DNA of 64,000 nucleotides from Candidatus Zixiibacteriota bacterium (GTDB lineage: Bacteria; Zixibacteria; MSB-5A5; JAABVY01): the NCBI GenBank assembly GCA_011056555.1, contig DSEQ01000006.1, positions 48,806 to 112,805 on the forward strand, given 5' to 3'. Shown here piece after piece: positions 35,863-43,589 of this stretch. The position numbers were made by a program, and so were the translations under genes. The notes under the pieces are model-generated. The model was not told the DNA's origin. It saw only the letters and a list, made by a program, of their open reading frames with translations, and searched no databases. Within the stretch, counting starts at the first letter, position 1; each line of letters starts with the position of its first letter.

Positions 35863-36351
35863 ATGGGCGACAAAATTAAACTTCTGATCTGCGATGATGA
35901 GGTTAAGTTTCTTGATTCAATCGCAGAACGGTTAGAGCTGCGCGGATTTGATGTAACCAAAGCAACCAGCGGGAGAGAGGCCGTGGAGGCGGCCAGGACC
36001 GGAGGCTTCGACCTGGCGATTCTGGATCTGAAAATGCCCGGAATGAATGGCATCGAGGTACTCGAGGTATTGAAGAAAGAGCACAAGTATCTCGAGGTCA
36101 TAATCCTTACCGGGCATGGTTCGATCGATTCAGCGGTCGAGTCCACAAAACTGGGCGCATTCAGCTATCTCTCAAAACCATATGATCTGGATGATTTATT
36201 GAAATCTCTTAGGGATGCCTATGAGACCCGTATGAAGAAAAAGTTCGAGGATGATACCGAACGCATGGACAAGATACTCAAAATGGCCCAGTCCATGAGC
36301 CCGCTGGGCTTCTTACGCGAGGTTAAAAAGCTGGATGACGAGGAGAAATAA
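35863..36351 (+). CDS. Single-domain response regulator
   Basis: A 162-residue cytoplasmic receiver; ATG 35863 follows AAGGAAGGG and lies 24 bp after the transporter fusion. Acidic pair D11/D12, phospho-acceptor D55 (LAILDLKMPGMNG), T83 and K105 are all present. The sequence closely resembles the receiver of the fusion upstream (TGHGSIDSAVESTKL here against TGHGSMRSAMETGKL), so the two look like duplicates. After residue 125 there is only a short charged helix (KKFEDDTERMDKILKMAQ) and no DNA-binding domain. Likely a phosphate sink, competitor or shuttle for the same kinase. Confidence 0.9.
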   Translation: MGDKIKLLICDDEVKFLDSIAERLELRGFDVTKATSGREAVEAARTGGFDLAILDLKMPGMNGIEVLEVLKKEHKYLEVIILTGHGSIDSAVESTKLGAFSYLSKPYDLDDLLKSLRDAYETRMKKKFEDDTERMDKILKMAQSMSPLGFLREVKKLDDEEK

Positions 36352-36366
36352 TTCTATCGGCCGAAT

Positions 36367-37218
36367 TTAGCTGAGACGCTTTCTGGCAATCATACTCAAG
36401 GCCAAGATTAGAAGATATACTATCCCGGCCAGGATAATAATAGTCGAGCCGGTGGGCAAATCCAGATTGTAGCTGATACCGAGCCCGGTGATTGTGAAAA
36501 AAATGCAGAGGGCCGTGGAGAAAATCATGATCTGCCACAATTGGCGCGAAAACATCCCGGAAATCGCCGCCGGAATGGTCAGGAGCGCAATCACCAGAAT
36601 AATCCCCACTATCATCACCATCAGAACCACCGTCAGGGCGACCATGATTAACAATAGCAGATAATAAAAAGTGACATTAATCCCGCGCAATTTGGCAAAT
36701 TGCTCATCAAAACAGATCGCCAGAAATTTATTATAAAAGATTATTCCTACTCCCAAAACCATGGCATCAAGCACAATTATCAACCATAGATCGGTACTGG
36801 AGATCAGCAATATGTTACCGAAGAGATAACTCATCGGATCGATATATCCCGGAGTCCTGGCAATGAACAGAACACCCATAGCCATGCCCACAGCCCAGAT
36901 CGAGCCGATCACAGTGTCCTCGCGCTGCCGGGCATACATGCTCACAAGTCCGATAACAACAGCGGAGAAGACTGCTGCTATCAAGGCGCCGATAATCGGA
37001 TCGAACCATGCCCAGCCCGCTTTATGCTGAAGGAATAATGCAGCCCCAATACCGCCCAGCACAGAATGTGCAATCGCGCCTGCTATATAACTAATCCTTC
37101 TTGTAACCACATAGGTGCCCGCCATTCCAAGGGCAAAACTGGAAAGAACACCCGCAATCAGGGCATAGCGAAGAAAGGGCAGATCGGGATTCGCGAGCGC
37201 ATTAAAAAAATCAGCCAT
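36367..37218 (-). CDS. ABC-3 family metal transporter permease
   Basis: A 283-residue inner-membrane permease of the ZnuB/MntB type, with about eight helices. I start at the ATG at 37218 (MADFFNALANPDLPF, GGGAAG upstream); it overlaps the end of the ATPase gene by 8 bp, showing translational coupling. Family blocks: GVLSSFALGMAGTYVVTRR, SYIAGAIAHSVLGGIGAALF and the late FDEQFAKLRGINVTFYYLLL. Imports Zn2+, Mn2+ or Fe2+; which one cannot be read here. No substrate-binding protein gene (ZnuA-like) is nearby. Confidence 0.9.
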   Translation of the reverse strand: MADFFNALANPDLPFLRYALIAGVLSSFALGMAGTYVVTRRISYIAGAIAHSVLGGIGAALFLQHKAGWAWFDPIIGALIAAVFSAVVIGLVSMYARQREDTVIGSIWAVGMAMGVLFIARTPGYIDPMSYLFGNILLISSTDLWLIIVLDAMVLGVGIIFYNKFLAICFDEQFAKLRGINVTFYYLLLLIMVALTVVLMVMIVGIILVIALLTIPAAISGMFSRQLWQIMIFSTALCIFFTITGLGISYNLDLPTGSTIIILAGIVYLLILALSMIARKRLS

Positions 37219-37969
37219 TTGAATTCTTCCCGTCTTGATAGCGCTGGTCATGGCGAACAATACGCATCTCGCCTTTGTATAGCTCTCTGATTGCCTCCGG
37301 GGTGATCTCCGCTGTGGGATGCCGAACCACTCTCTTGTTCACACATATCACACTCTTTACCGCCCTGGAAACGAAGCCCAGATCATGCGAAACCAAAACC
37401 ATCGTCATCCGATTCTGCATTTGATCCAGAAATTCATGCATCATACTTTCGGTGTGGGGATCGACATTGGCTGTCGGCTCATCCAGAAGCAGTATTTCTG
37501 GTTCACATGTCAATGTCCGGGCTATCAATACCCTCTGCCTCTGCCCTCCGGATAATTTCGAGAAAGGCCGCCTGGCCAGATTTCCTATACCGATTTCCTC
37601 CAGTGCGTGCATAGCGGCTTTCTTATCATCTTTGCTGTATGGCCCGCCCAGGCGGCTGTTCAGCCTGCCCATCAGAACGACATCCATGACCGTGACCGGA
37701 AACTGGCGATCGAAATCCAGAGATTGAGGCATATAGCCAATCTTCGTCCGGGCATCCTGAGGCTTTTTGCCCAGAACCCTGACCTCTCCCCTGTCCGGAT
37801 CGAGAAGACCCAGGATAAGATACAAAAGAGTGGTCTTGCCGCCGCCATTGGGACCAACTATGCTGACAAATTCGCCCTGCGGTACGGTCAGATTTACCTC
37901 TTCGAGAACAGGTACCGAATCGTATGAAAAATCAACATCCCTGAACATTATAGCAGGAACATCATCCAT
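37211..37969 (-). CDS. ABC-3 metal transporter ATP-binding protein
   Basis: A 252-residue ATPase for the permease downstream. ATG 37969 is preceded by GGAGGAAG; a TTG 12 bases earlier lies inside that site. Walker A is GPNGGGKTT, signature LSGGQRQR, Walker B ILLLDEPTANVD, switch His in LVSHD. ZnuC/MntA-like by neighbourhood and by the GYMPQSLDFDRQFPVTV Q-loop region. Hydrolyses ATP on the cytoplasmic face to drive metal uptake. Upstream on the same strand is a small ribbon-helix-helix protein with Cys pairs that may regulate it. Confidence 0.92.
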   Translation of the reverse strand: MDDVPAIMFRDVDFSYDSVPVLEEVNLTVPQGEFVSIVGPNGGGKTTLLYLILGLLDPDRGEVRVLGKKPQDARTKIGYMPQSLDFDRQFPVTVMDVVLMGRLNSRLGGPYSKDDKKAAMHALEEIGIGNLARRPFSKLSGGQRQRVLIARTLTCEPEILLLDEPTANVDPHTESMMHEFLDQMQNRMTMVLVSHDLGFVSRAVKSVICVNKRVVRHPTAEITPEAIRELYKGEMRIVRHDQRYQDGKNSNG

Positions 37970-38026
37970 TTCTTCCTCCAATATGATAAAAAGACCATAA
38001 TCTTTGGTGAAGCATATTGGGTGAAT

Positions 38027-38095
38027 GTGCCATTCTGAGCGTGGCGAAGGATCTTCTTGCCTCGTAAAAGATTCTTCGGTCAGTCAGTTTCCTTA
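38027..38095. repeat. Candidate dispersed intergenic repeat (imperfect inverted)
   Basis: The stretch CATTCTGAGCGTGGCGAAGG and ATCTT on the left and AAGATTCTTCGGTCAGTCAG on the right are imperfectly complementary. CATTCTGAGCGAAGCGAAG-like strings are a well-known dispersed repeat in many environmental bacterial genomes. Only one copy is in the window. Confidence 0.45.
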
Positions 38096-38159
38096 GAAAG
38101 GCACGGATTGAAGTACACTTCATATTAGGGACTCTCTCAATAATCCCATATGGCCATAA

Positions 38160-38438
38160 CTACCTGTCTATGGTCTTCTTATTTTCCGCTTCACAAATTA
38201 TATGGAATGCATGGCAGTCGTCACATTCGATAATCTCGTGATGTTCGGCAAATTTCCTCCAGTGCCTGCGCTGCTCCGGCGTTAGAAAGCCGGTCCCCTG
38301 GCAGAGCGGGCAGGTACTCTCCAGAGCGGCCAGAATGGCGTTACGGATAAATTCCGAACGGTTTGGAATCCCGGCCATAGCCTCGGACAACCTTCTGTCC
38401 ACCTTGAAAGTAATTATTTCATCTTTTCCATTAGCCAT
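38160..38438 (-). CDS. Ribbon-helix-helix protein with C-terminal Cys pairs
   Basis: A 92-residue protein; ATG 38438 follows GAAGGG. Residues about 6-43 have the CopG/Arc pattern: a short strand (DEIITFKVDRRL) then two helices with RSEFIRNAILAAL. The C-terminal half holds CPLCQGTGFL and CDDCHAFHIIC, a possible metal-binding ribbon with five Cys and several His. Dimeric DNA binding is expected for the fold. Its place next to metal ABC genes suggests a metal-responsive regulator, which is inference. Confidence 0.7.
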   Translation of the reverse strand: MANGKDEIITFKVDRRLSEAMAGIPNRSEFIRNAILAALESTCPLCQGTGFLTPEQRRHWRKFAEHHEIIECDDCHAFHIICEAENKKTIDR

Positions 38439-38513
38439 AAAACACCCTTCGCATAATTGACAAAGGTAATACTTTGTAATATCGGAGTCAAGTGATACGT
38501 ATAGCCTTACAAT

Positions 38514-38555
38514 ACAAAAAAACGCGAGCGGGATTGTGTGATCTTTCCCGCTCGC
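38514..38555 (-). terminator. Rho-independent terminator (minus strand)
   Basis: GCGAGCGGGA (38524-38533) and TCCCGCTCGC (38546-38555) form a perfect 10-bp stem; on the minus strand a run of seven T (with G) follows. It ends the fasciclin transcript about 190 bp after the stop codon. Confidence 0.75.
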
Positions 38556-38740
38556 TCCGGAAGTGATTACGGTAGGTTGCAGTACAGGAGAGTTACTTAA
38601 CCAGCATCATCTTTTGTAACTGTCTTTTCCTCATCCTTGAACTTATCTTGCCTTGCAAACCGGGAGAGCAGCGGGATCATGGATGTGAATGCTTTGATGT
38701 ATGCACTCCGCTGCAAACCCGTCTTTAATCTATATGCAAA

Positions 38741-39289
38741 CTAATACTCGCTTCTCTTGCCTGCCTCCCGGGGGAGAATGACTTCATCGATGACGTGAAT
38801 AACGCCATTGCTGGCAACAATATCAGTCATAATGACTTCGGCATTATCGATCATGACTTTCTTACCGTCGACTTTTACAGCCACACTCTGGCCGTTAAGG
38901 GTCTCGGCTGACTTAACCTTGACCACATCTCCGGCCATAACCTTGCCGGAAACTACATGATATTTCAAGATGGCAGTGAGCTTCTCCTTGTCCTTCAACA
39001 GGGCTTCAAGTGTTCCCTCGGGAAGCGCCGCAAATGCCTCATCAGTAGGTGCAAAAACGGTGAAAGGGCCGTCACCCTTAAGAGCCTCAACCAGCCCGGC
39101 CGCCTTGACTGCCGCTACCAGCGTTTTGAAATTATCATTTGCCATGGCTGTCTCCACGATATCTTTCGATATTTCTGTTTTTGAAGCACTTTTGGCGGTG
39201 CAATTATCGGCCACGGCATTGCTGGAAACGCCAAAGAACATTGCGAATACAAACGCAAAAATCACCAATAAGAAACCTGACTTTTTCAT
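38741..39289 (-). CDS. Secreted fasciclin (FAS1) domain protein
   Basis: A 182-residue exported protein; ATG 39289 follows AAGGAGG and starts a signal peptide ([23 protein letters not shown]). One FAS1 domain covers about residues 40-172: [20 protein letters not shown], the H1 box [31 protein letters not shown] and the H2-type [19 protein letters not shown]1 proteins mediate adhesion or matrix contacts outside the cell. It is divergent from the CarH-like regulator gene, with 410 bp between them. The frame after its TAG stays open for 46 more codons. Confidence 0.92.
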   Translation of the reverse strand: MKKSGFLLVIFAFVFAMFFGVSSNAVADNCTAKSASKTEISKDIVETAMANDNFKTLVAAVKAAGLVEALKGDGPFTVFAPTDEAFAALPEGTLEALLKDKEKLTAILKYHVVSGKVMAGDVVKVKSAETLNGQSVAVKVDGKKVMIDNAEVIMTDIVASNGVIHVIDEVILPREAGKRSEY

Positions 39290-39699
39290 AACCTTTTCCT
39301 CCTTAATAGGATTAGATATTATTGATTTAGTTCTACTTTTCACTTTCAAAGTCCTTCCTGTGATTACAAGTGTTGTTACATAACTGTCTAATATTTACCC
39401 TGATAAACCATAGTTCGTTGAGTATTGTTCCATGAATTGTCTAAAAAATATGATATTTTGTTATTTCTCGGCTCCCGCCTGTAATTTGTGAGAGTTGGTG
39501 CCATTTACCAGTATTTCATTACAGTACAAGCATTTATGATATCACTGACACTGTTCCGGAGGGCAAATCGTCTCAGGTGAAAAATTTTGCTTGTAAATTT
39601 ATTTCGAAATTAGAAATTTGATTGATTCAAACATCAAATTATCCGATTTTTTGTAAACATTTTGGTGACACACATTAAACAAATTTCTATATTGACTTT
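39290..39699. other. 410-bp divergent intergenic region, fasciclin / CarH-like regulator
   Basis: AT-rich, with no gene seen. It should hold the promoters of both divergent genes. Only the promoter of the regulator (39665-39693) is clear. TTACA occurs twice 12 bp apart at 39364 and 39376 in the fasciclin leader side; I cannot say it is an operator. Confidence 0.5.
39665..39693 (+). promoter_or_regulatory. Promoter giving a probably leaderless transcript
   Basis: GTGACA (39665-39670), 17-bp spacer, TATATT (39688-39693). The ATG at 39700 begins only 7 bases after the -10 end, where transcription should start, and no Shine-Dalgarno sequence precedes it. Confidence 0.5.
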
Positions 39700-40638
39700 A
39701 TGGCTGAGGGCAACTTGCATCCTATTCGGGTAGTAGCCAAACGCAGCGGGCTCACCGCCCATACTATACGTGCATGGGAAAAACGTTACAACGCTGTCAC
39801 CCCCGCCCGCTCCGAAACAAAACGCAGGCTTTACTCCGATGAGGACATTCAAAAACTCATACTGCTGCGGCTGGCAACTGAAGCGGGATACCGAATCGGG
39901 GAAATAGCCAATTATTCCACCGAAAAACTGCGCGAACTCATACAGGAGGTCGCCCATACCATACCCCAGTCGATCGACAGGGAGACTCTGGAGATCGAGA
40001 ACCTGGAGGCTTCAGGTTATCTCGAAAAGGGCCTCAATGCTATTCTAATCTTCGACAATGCTGATCTTGAGGATAACCTGAATGAGGCTGTGATTGATCT
40101 GGGTGAACTGGCCATGATCGAAAAACTTCTAATACCGCTGCTTCACAAGATAGGCGATCTCTGGGAGAAAGGCACAATCCGTACCGCTCAGGAGCATATG
40201 GCCTCGGCGGTAATCAGGACATTCGTCGGAAATCTCCTGAGTACTCATGTAAAAAAGAGCAATGCCCCTCATATAACTGTAACGACCCCGGTCGGGCAGG
40301 CCCATGAGAATGGCGCCCTGCTCGCCGCAGCTGTTTCCGCCTCGGATGGCTGGAATGTCACCTATCTGGGCCCCAATCTCACGGCGGAGGAAATTACGGG
40401 AGCCTCAAGAAAAAAGAATTCGACAGCAATAGCTTTGAGTATTGTCTACCCATATGACGATCCCCGGATCTCAGCCGAACTCCATAAAATTCGCAAATTC
40501 ATCGGTAAGGATGTTGAAATTATAGTGGGTGGAGCGGCGGCCGGCTCATATTCCGAGGCCCTAAAACAAATCAAGGCCATATATGTCGAAAAGATGACCG
40601 ATCTGCGGACAGTCCTGAGAGAAATTCGAAAAAGCTGA
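39700..40638 (+). CDS. MerR-type regulator with B12-binding domain (CarH/LitR-like)
   Basis: A 312-residue cytoplasmic transcription factor. Residues 5-75 are a MerR winged helix (TAHTIRAWEKRYNAVTP with basic wing). Residues about 95-185 form the helical cap with the W-x9-EH motif (W155, E165, H166), and from 190 a Rossmann B12 domain with GQAHENG carrying the likely lower Co-ligand H202. Spacing closely matches the light-sensing adenosylcobalamin repressor CarH (W131, E141, H142, H177 in Thermus). Likely a light- or B12-responsive repressor, perhaps of the divergent fasciclin gene. The start shows no ribosome site and looks leaderless. Confidence 0.88.
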   Translation: MAEGNLHPIRVVAKRSGLTAHTIRAWEKRYNAVTPARSETKRRLYSDEDIQKLILLRLATEAGYRIGEIANYSTEKLRELIQEVAHTIPQSIDRETLEIENLEASGYLEKGLNAILIFDNADLEDNLNEAVIDLGELAMIEKLLIPLLHKIGDLWEKGTIRTAQEHMASAVIRTFVGNLLSTHVKKSNAPHITVTTPVGQAHENGALLAAAVSASDGWNVTYLGPNLTAEEITGASRKKNSTAIALSIVYPYDDPRISAELHKIRKFIGKDVEIIVGGAAAGSYSEALKQIKAIYVEKMTDLRTVLREIRKS

Positions 40639-40839
40639 TAATTGTCCGCCCCGATTGCCCCCCGAAATGAAAAGAATTTTATAGATTTTTTCAGGCTAAT
40701 TTTGTTAATATCTGATTAAGCCCGGTCAATAACGTGCATTGAAGCATGAAGTATTTTTTTTGGATAATCCGGTTAGTCAAAAGGGCTCTGGCACAATAAG
40801 CGAAGGAATGGACTCAAAAAATGGCCCTGCAAATGGATT

Positions 40840-40872
40840 TCTCACTATACGCTAACCGCCTCCTAACAATAT
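40840..40872 (+). promoter_or_regulatory. Putative Pho box upstream of phoB
   Basis: Three consecutive 11-mers: TCTCACTATAC, GCTAACCGCCT, CCTAACAATAT. The CTAAC core repeats every 11 bp as in the array before pstS. A weak -10 (TAGAGT, 40887-40892) follows, and the phoB ATG is at 40919, so autoregulation is suggested. Confidence 0.5.
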
Positions 40873-40918
40873 TAGTGTTTCATTTGTAGAGTAATTTGAG
40901 CTTTAATCGGAGAAAAAC

Positions 40919-41608
40919 ATGCCAAAAGAACATATCCATGTTGTCGAGGACGAGGAAGATATACTTGAACTGATCAAGTATAATCTGTCCAGGGAGGGCT
41001 ACCAGGTTACAACCTCAGCCTCCGGAGAGGATGCAATCGAGGCGGTGAAATCCGATCCGCCGGATTTAATTCTTCTTGATTTGATGCTCCCCGGGGCCGA
41101 CGGCTTCGAGGTCTGCCGGCGTATACACAACGATCCCGCTTCTCAGGGCATACCCATTGTAATGCTGACAGCCAAGGGAGAGGAGGCCGATATTGTGACC
41201 GGGCTGGAGCTCGGCGCCGATGATTATATAACCAAACCCTTCAGCCCCAGGGTACTGGTGGCGAGGATCCGCGCGGTTTTAAGACGCATGAAAGCCGAGC
41301 CCTTGGACGAAGATGCAGCCATCAAGATCTATGGTATAAATATTCATCCCGGCAGGCACGAGGTGAATATCGACGGCAAACATGTCGAATTGACCTCCAG
41401 CGAATTCCGCCTGCTCTATCTGCTGGCCAGCAGGCCCGGATGGGTATTCACCCGTTACCAGATTGTGGATGCCCTTCATGGGGAGGACTACCCGGTAACA
41501 GATCGTTCAGTGGATGTTCAAATTGTCGGGCTGCGCAAAAAGCTCGGCAAAGCGGCAAGATATATCGAGACCGTGCGCGGGGTCGGATACCGTTTCAAGG
41601 AGCAATAG
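40919..41608 (+). CDS. phoB: PhoB-like phosphate response regulator
   Basis: A 229-residue OmpR/PhoB-family regulator. Receiver at 1-120 with acidic cluster E10/D11/E12, phospho-acceptor D54 (LILLDLMLPGADGFEV), the T of MLTAKGEEAD and K in YITKPFSP. Winged-helix DNA-binding domain from about 130 (VELTSSEFRLLYLLA, SVDVQIVGLRKKLG, RGVGYRFK). It should bind the 11-bp repeats found before this gene and before pstS. The kinase gene starts immediately after the stop codon (0 bp gap), and pstSCAB-phoU follow, so the role in phosphate control is well supported. Confidence 0.92.
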   Translation: MPKEHIHVVEDEEDILELIKYNLSREGYQVTTSASGEDAIEAVKSDPPDLILLDLMLPGADGFEVCRRIHNDPASQGIPIVMLTAKGEEADIVTGLELGADDYITKPFSPRVLVARIRAVLRRMKAEPLDEDAAIKIYGINIHPGRHEVNIDGKHVELTSSEFRLLYLLASRPGWVFTRYQIVDALHGEDYPVTDRSVDVQIVGLRKKLGKAARYIETVRGVGYRFKEQ

Positions 41609-43384
41609 ATGCGGCGTAAACGCCTTTTCTGGCAGTTATTTCCAACCTTCATCGTCATAGCCCTTGTCTCGCTGATCGCGGTGACATGGTTTGCATCAGC
41701 CTCCTACAAATCTTTCTTTATCAACGAGAGCAGGTATGACCTTGTTGCACGCACAAATCTGATAAGCGATCGATTCGGGCCGCTGCTAACAGATCGGAGC
41801 ATTCCGCAAATCGATTCATTATGCAAGGCGCTCGGCAATAAATCCTCCACCAGGATCACAGTCATTGATCCATCAGGACGGGTACTCGGGGACACGGAGG
41901 AAAATCCGGCCGAAATGGATAATCATAATGATAGACCAGAGGTTATAGAAGCAAAAAACGAGGGGGTCGGCTCTTCCGTAAGATACAGCCACACCCTGAA
42001 ACAGGATATGCTTTATGTAGCCCTCCCCTTGAATCTTCCGGATGGCGGAACCGCAGCGATACGCACATCAATATCTCTGGCATCAATCGGTGACGCGCTC
42101 TGGTCGATTAACACCAAAATCATTATCGGCGGCTTAGTGATCGCCGGTGTAATGGTTCTCGTTAGCCTGTATATGTCCAGAAGAATCAGCGGTCCCCTGG
42201 AGGAGATACGTAAAGGGTCGGTCAGGTTTGCATCAGGCGATTTTTCTCGAAAGATCCCGGTCTATGATTCCCTGGAATTTGGAATGCTGGCTGACTCGAT
42301 GAACCAGATGGCGCAGGAGCTCGACAGACGCATCAAAGCCATAATCAGTCAGCGCAATGAGCAGGAGGCTGTGCTGGCCAGTATGGTAGAGGGTGTGCTC
42401 GCTGTTGATATGGAGGAACGTGTTATCGGTCATAACCGCGCAGCACGGGAATTATTGGGCATAAGTTCCGAAGATGCCGAGCACAGGACCCTGCACGAGG
42501 TCGTGCGCAACATTGACCTGCAAAGATTTGTAGCTCGTGTGCTTTCCACCCGCGAGTCAGCCGAAGAAGAAATCGTCCTGAGGGATGGCGGAGAAAAATA
42601 TATTCAGGTCCACGGAACTGTGCTGCGCGACGCCCGGGGAAACAGCATTGGAGCCCTTGTGGTTCTGAATGATGTCACCCGTCTGCACAGGCTGGAAGCT
42701 GTACGAAGGGATTTTGTCGCCAATGTATCGCATGAATTGAAAACACCGGTGACATCCATCAAAGGCTTCGTGGAGACGCTCCTCGAGGGCGCGATGAACG
42801 AACCGGAAAGCGCGCGCCGTTTCCTGGAGGTGATTTCGCGACAGGCAGACCGGCTGCAGGCCATAATCGAAGACCTCTTGACGCTCTCGCGCATGGAGCA
42901 GGACGCGGGCCGGACGCAGATCTCCCTGAGGGTCGAACCGTTGAATGCCGTTCTTAAGTCTGCAATCCAGGTCTGCGAATTGAAAGCTCAGGAATCCAAT
43001 ATCCGCATCAAGCTGAGCTGCCCCGAAGATCTCAAAGCAAAAGTAAACGCTCCCCTTCTGGAGCAGGCTGTAATAAATCTTATCGATAATGCAATCAAAT
43101 ACAGTGAAGCGGGGAGCGTGATCGGAGTAAGCGGCTCGCGGGAAAATGGTGAAGTCATTATCAGGGTGACAGATCGAGGCTCCGGCGTCGCTAAAGAGCA
43201 CCTTCCTCGACTGTTTGAACGCTTCTATCTGGTGGACAGAGCGCGCAGTAGAAAATTAGGTGGCACCGGCCTCGGGCTCGCTATTGTCAAACATATCTCG
43301 CAGGCCCACGGGGGCTACCCTAAAGTCGAAAGCGCTCCGGGAAAGGGGAGCACATTTTCTATCCATTTGCCGGCGGCTGAATAG
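41609..43384 (+). CDS. phoR: PhoR-like sensor histidine kinase
   Basis: A 591-residue membrane kinase. TM1 about residues 8-31, a periplasmic region of about 130 residues, TM2 (IIIGGLVIAGVMVLVSLYM), HAMP (SRRISGPLEEIRKGSVRFASGD), a PAS domain (VLASMVEGVLAVDMEERVIG), H-box NVSHELKTPVTSIKG with H375, and the N, G1, F and G2 boxes (NLIDNAIKYS, VTDRGSGVAKEHLPRLFERF, GTGLGLAIVKHI). The large extracytoplasmic segment is of the type seen in Bacillus-like PhoR, not the short E. coli form. Partner of PhoB upstream; it is expected to be silenced by PstSCAB-PhoU when phosphate is ample. Confidence 0.92.
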   Translation: MRRKRLFWQLFPTFIVIALVSLIAVTWFASASYKSFFINESRYDLVARTNLISDRFGPLLTDRSIPQIDSLCKALGNKSSTRITVIDPSGRVLGDTEENPAEMDNHNDRPEVIEAKNEGVGSSVRYSHTLKQDMLYVALPLNLPDGGTAAIRTSISLASIGDALWSINTKIIIGGLVIAGVMVLVSLYMSRRISGPLEEIRKGSVRFASGDFSRKIPVYDSLEFGMLADSMNQMAQELDRRIKAIISQRNEQEAVLASMVEGVLAVDMEERVIGHNRAARELLGISSEDAEHRTLHEVVRNIDLQRFVARVLSTRESAEEEIVLRDGGEKYIQVHGTVLRDARGNSIGALVVLNDVTRLHRLEAVRRDFVANVSHELKTPVTSIKGFVETLLEGAMNEPESARRFLEVISRQADRLQAIIEDLLTLSRMEQDAGRTQISLRVEPLNAVLKSAIQVCELKAQESNIRIKLSCPEDLKAKVNAPLLEQAVINLIDNAIKYSEAGSVIGVSGSRENGEVIIRVTDRGSGVAKEHLPRLFERFYLVDRARSRKLGGTGLGLAIVKHISQAHGGYPKVESAPGKGSTFSIHLPAAE

Positions 43385-43491
43385 TTGAATAGTATCTAAA
43401 TATAAAATCAGGAACATTTAAGAAATGTTAGGGCCGTCAGGCTCAGGCATTTCATTGAAAATCAAATAGTTATAAATACTGGAATAATAAG

Positions 43492-43535
43492 TCTAACAAA
43501 TACATAATATAATGCTAATACAATTCTAACATATT
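43492..43535 (+). promoter_or_regulatory. Four-unit 11-bp Pho box array upstream of pstS
   Basis: Four head-to-tail 11-mers: TCTAACAAATA, CATAATATAAT, GCTAATACAAT, TCTAACATATT. Each has a CTAA/ATAA core followed by an A/T-rich part, the layout of PhoB sites in E. coli (CTGTCAT plus 4 A/T) and of PhoP sites in Bacillus. TAAGAT (43541-43546) could be the -10 element. Confidence 0.65.
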
Positions 43536-43589
43536 GTGAATAAGATTGTGAGCTTTGATAATTATAACAGTGGGGAAAGGAGCCCGACA

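Noticed and set aside
38597..38640. Second sorting-domain end (KMMLVK) on the minus strand
   Set aside because: Six residues match, but the preceding sequence lacks the GVYFYRL block and another frame is equally open; taken as chance.
40780..40800. TGGCAC as a sigma-54 -24 element before phoB
   Set aside because: No TTGCA-type -12 element follows at the right distance.
43413..43429. AACATTT-AAG-AAATGTT hairpin after the kinase gene as terminator
   Set aside because: Weak AT stem and no T-run; more likely chance.
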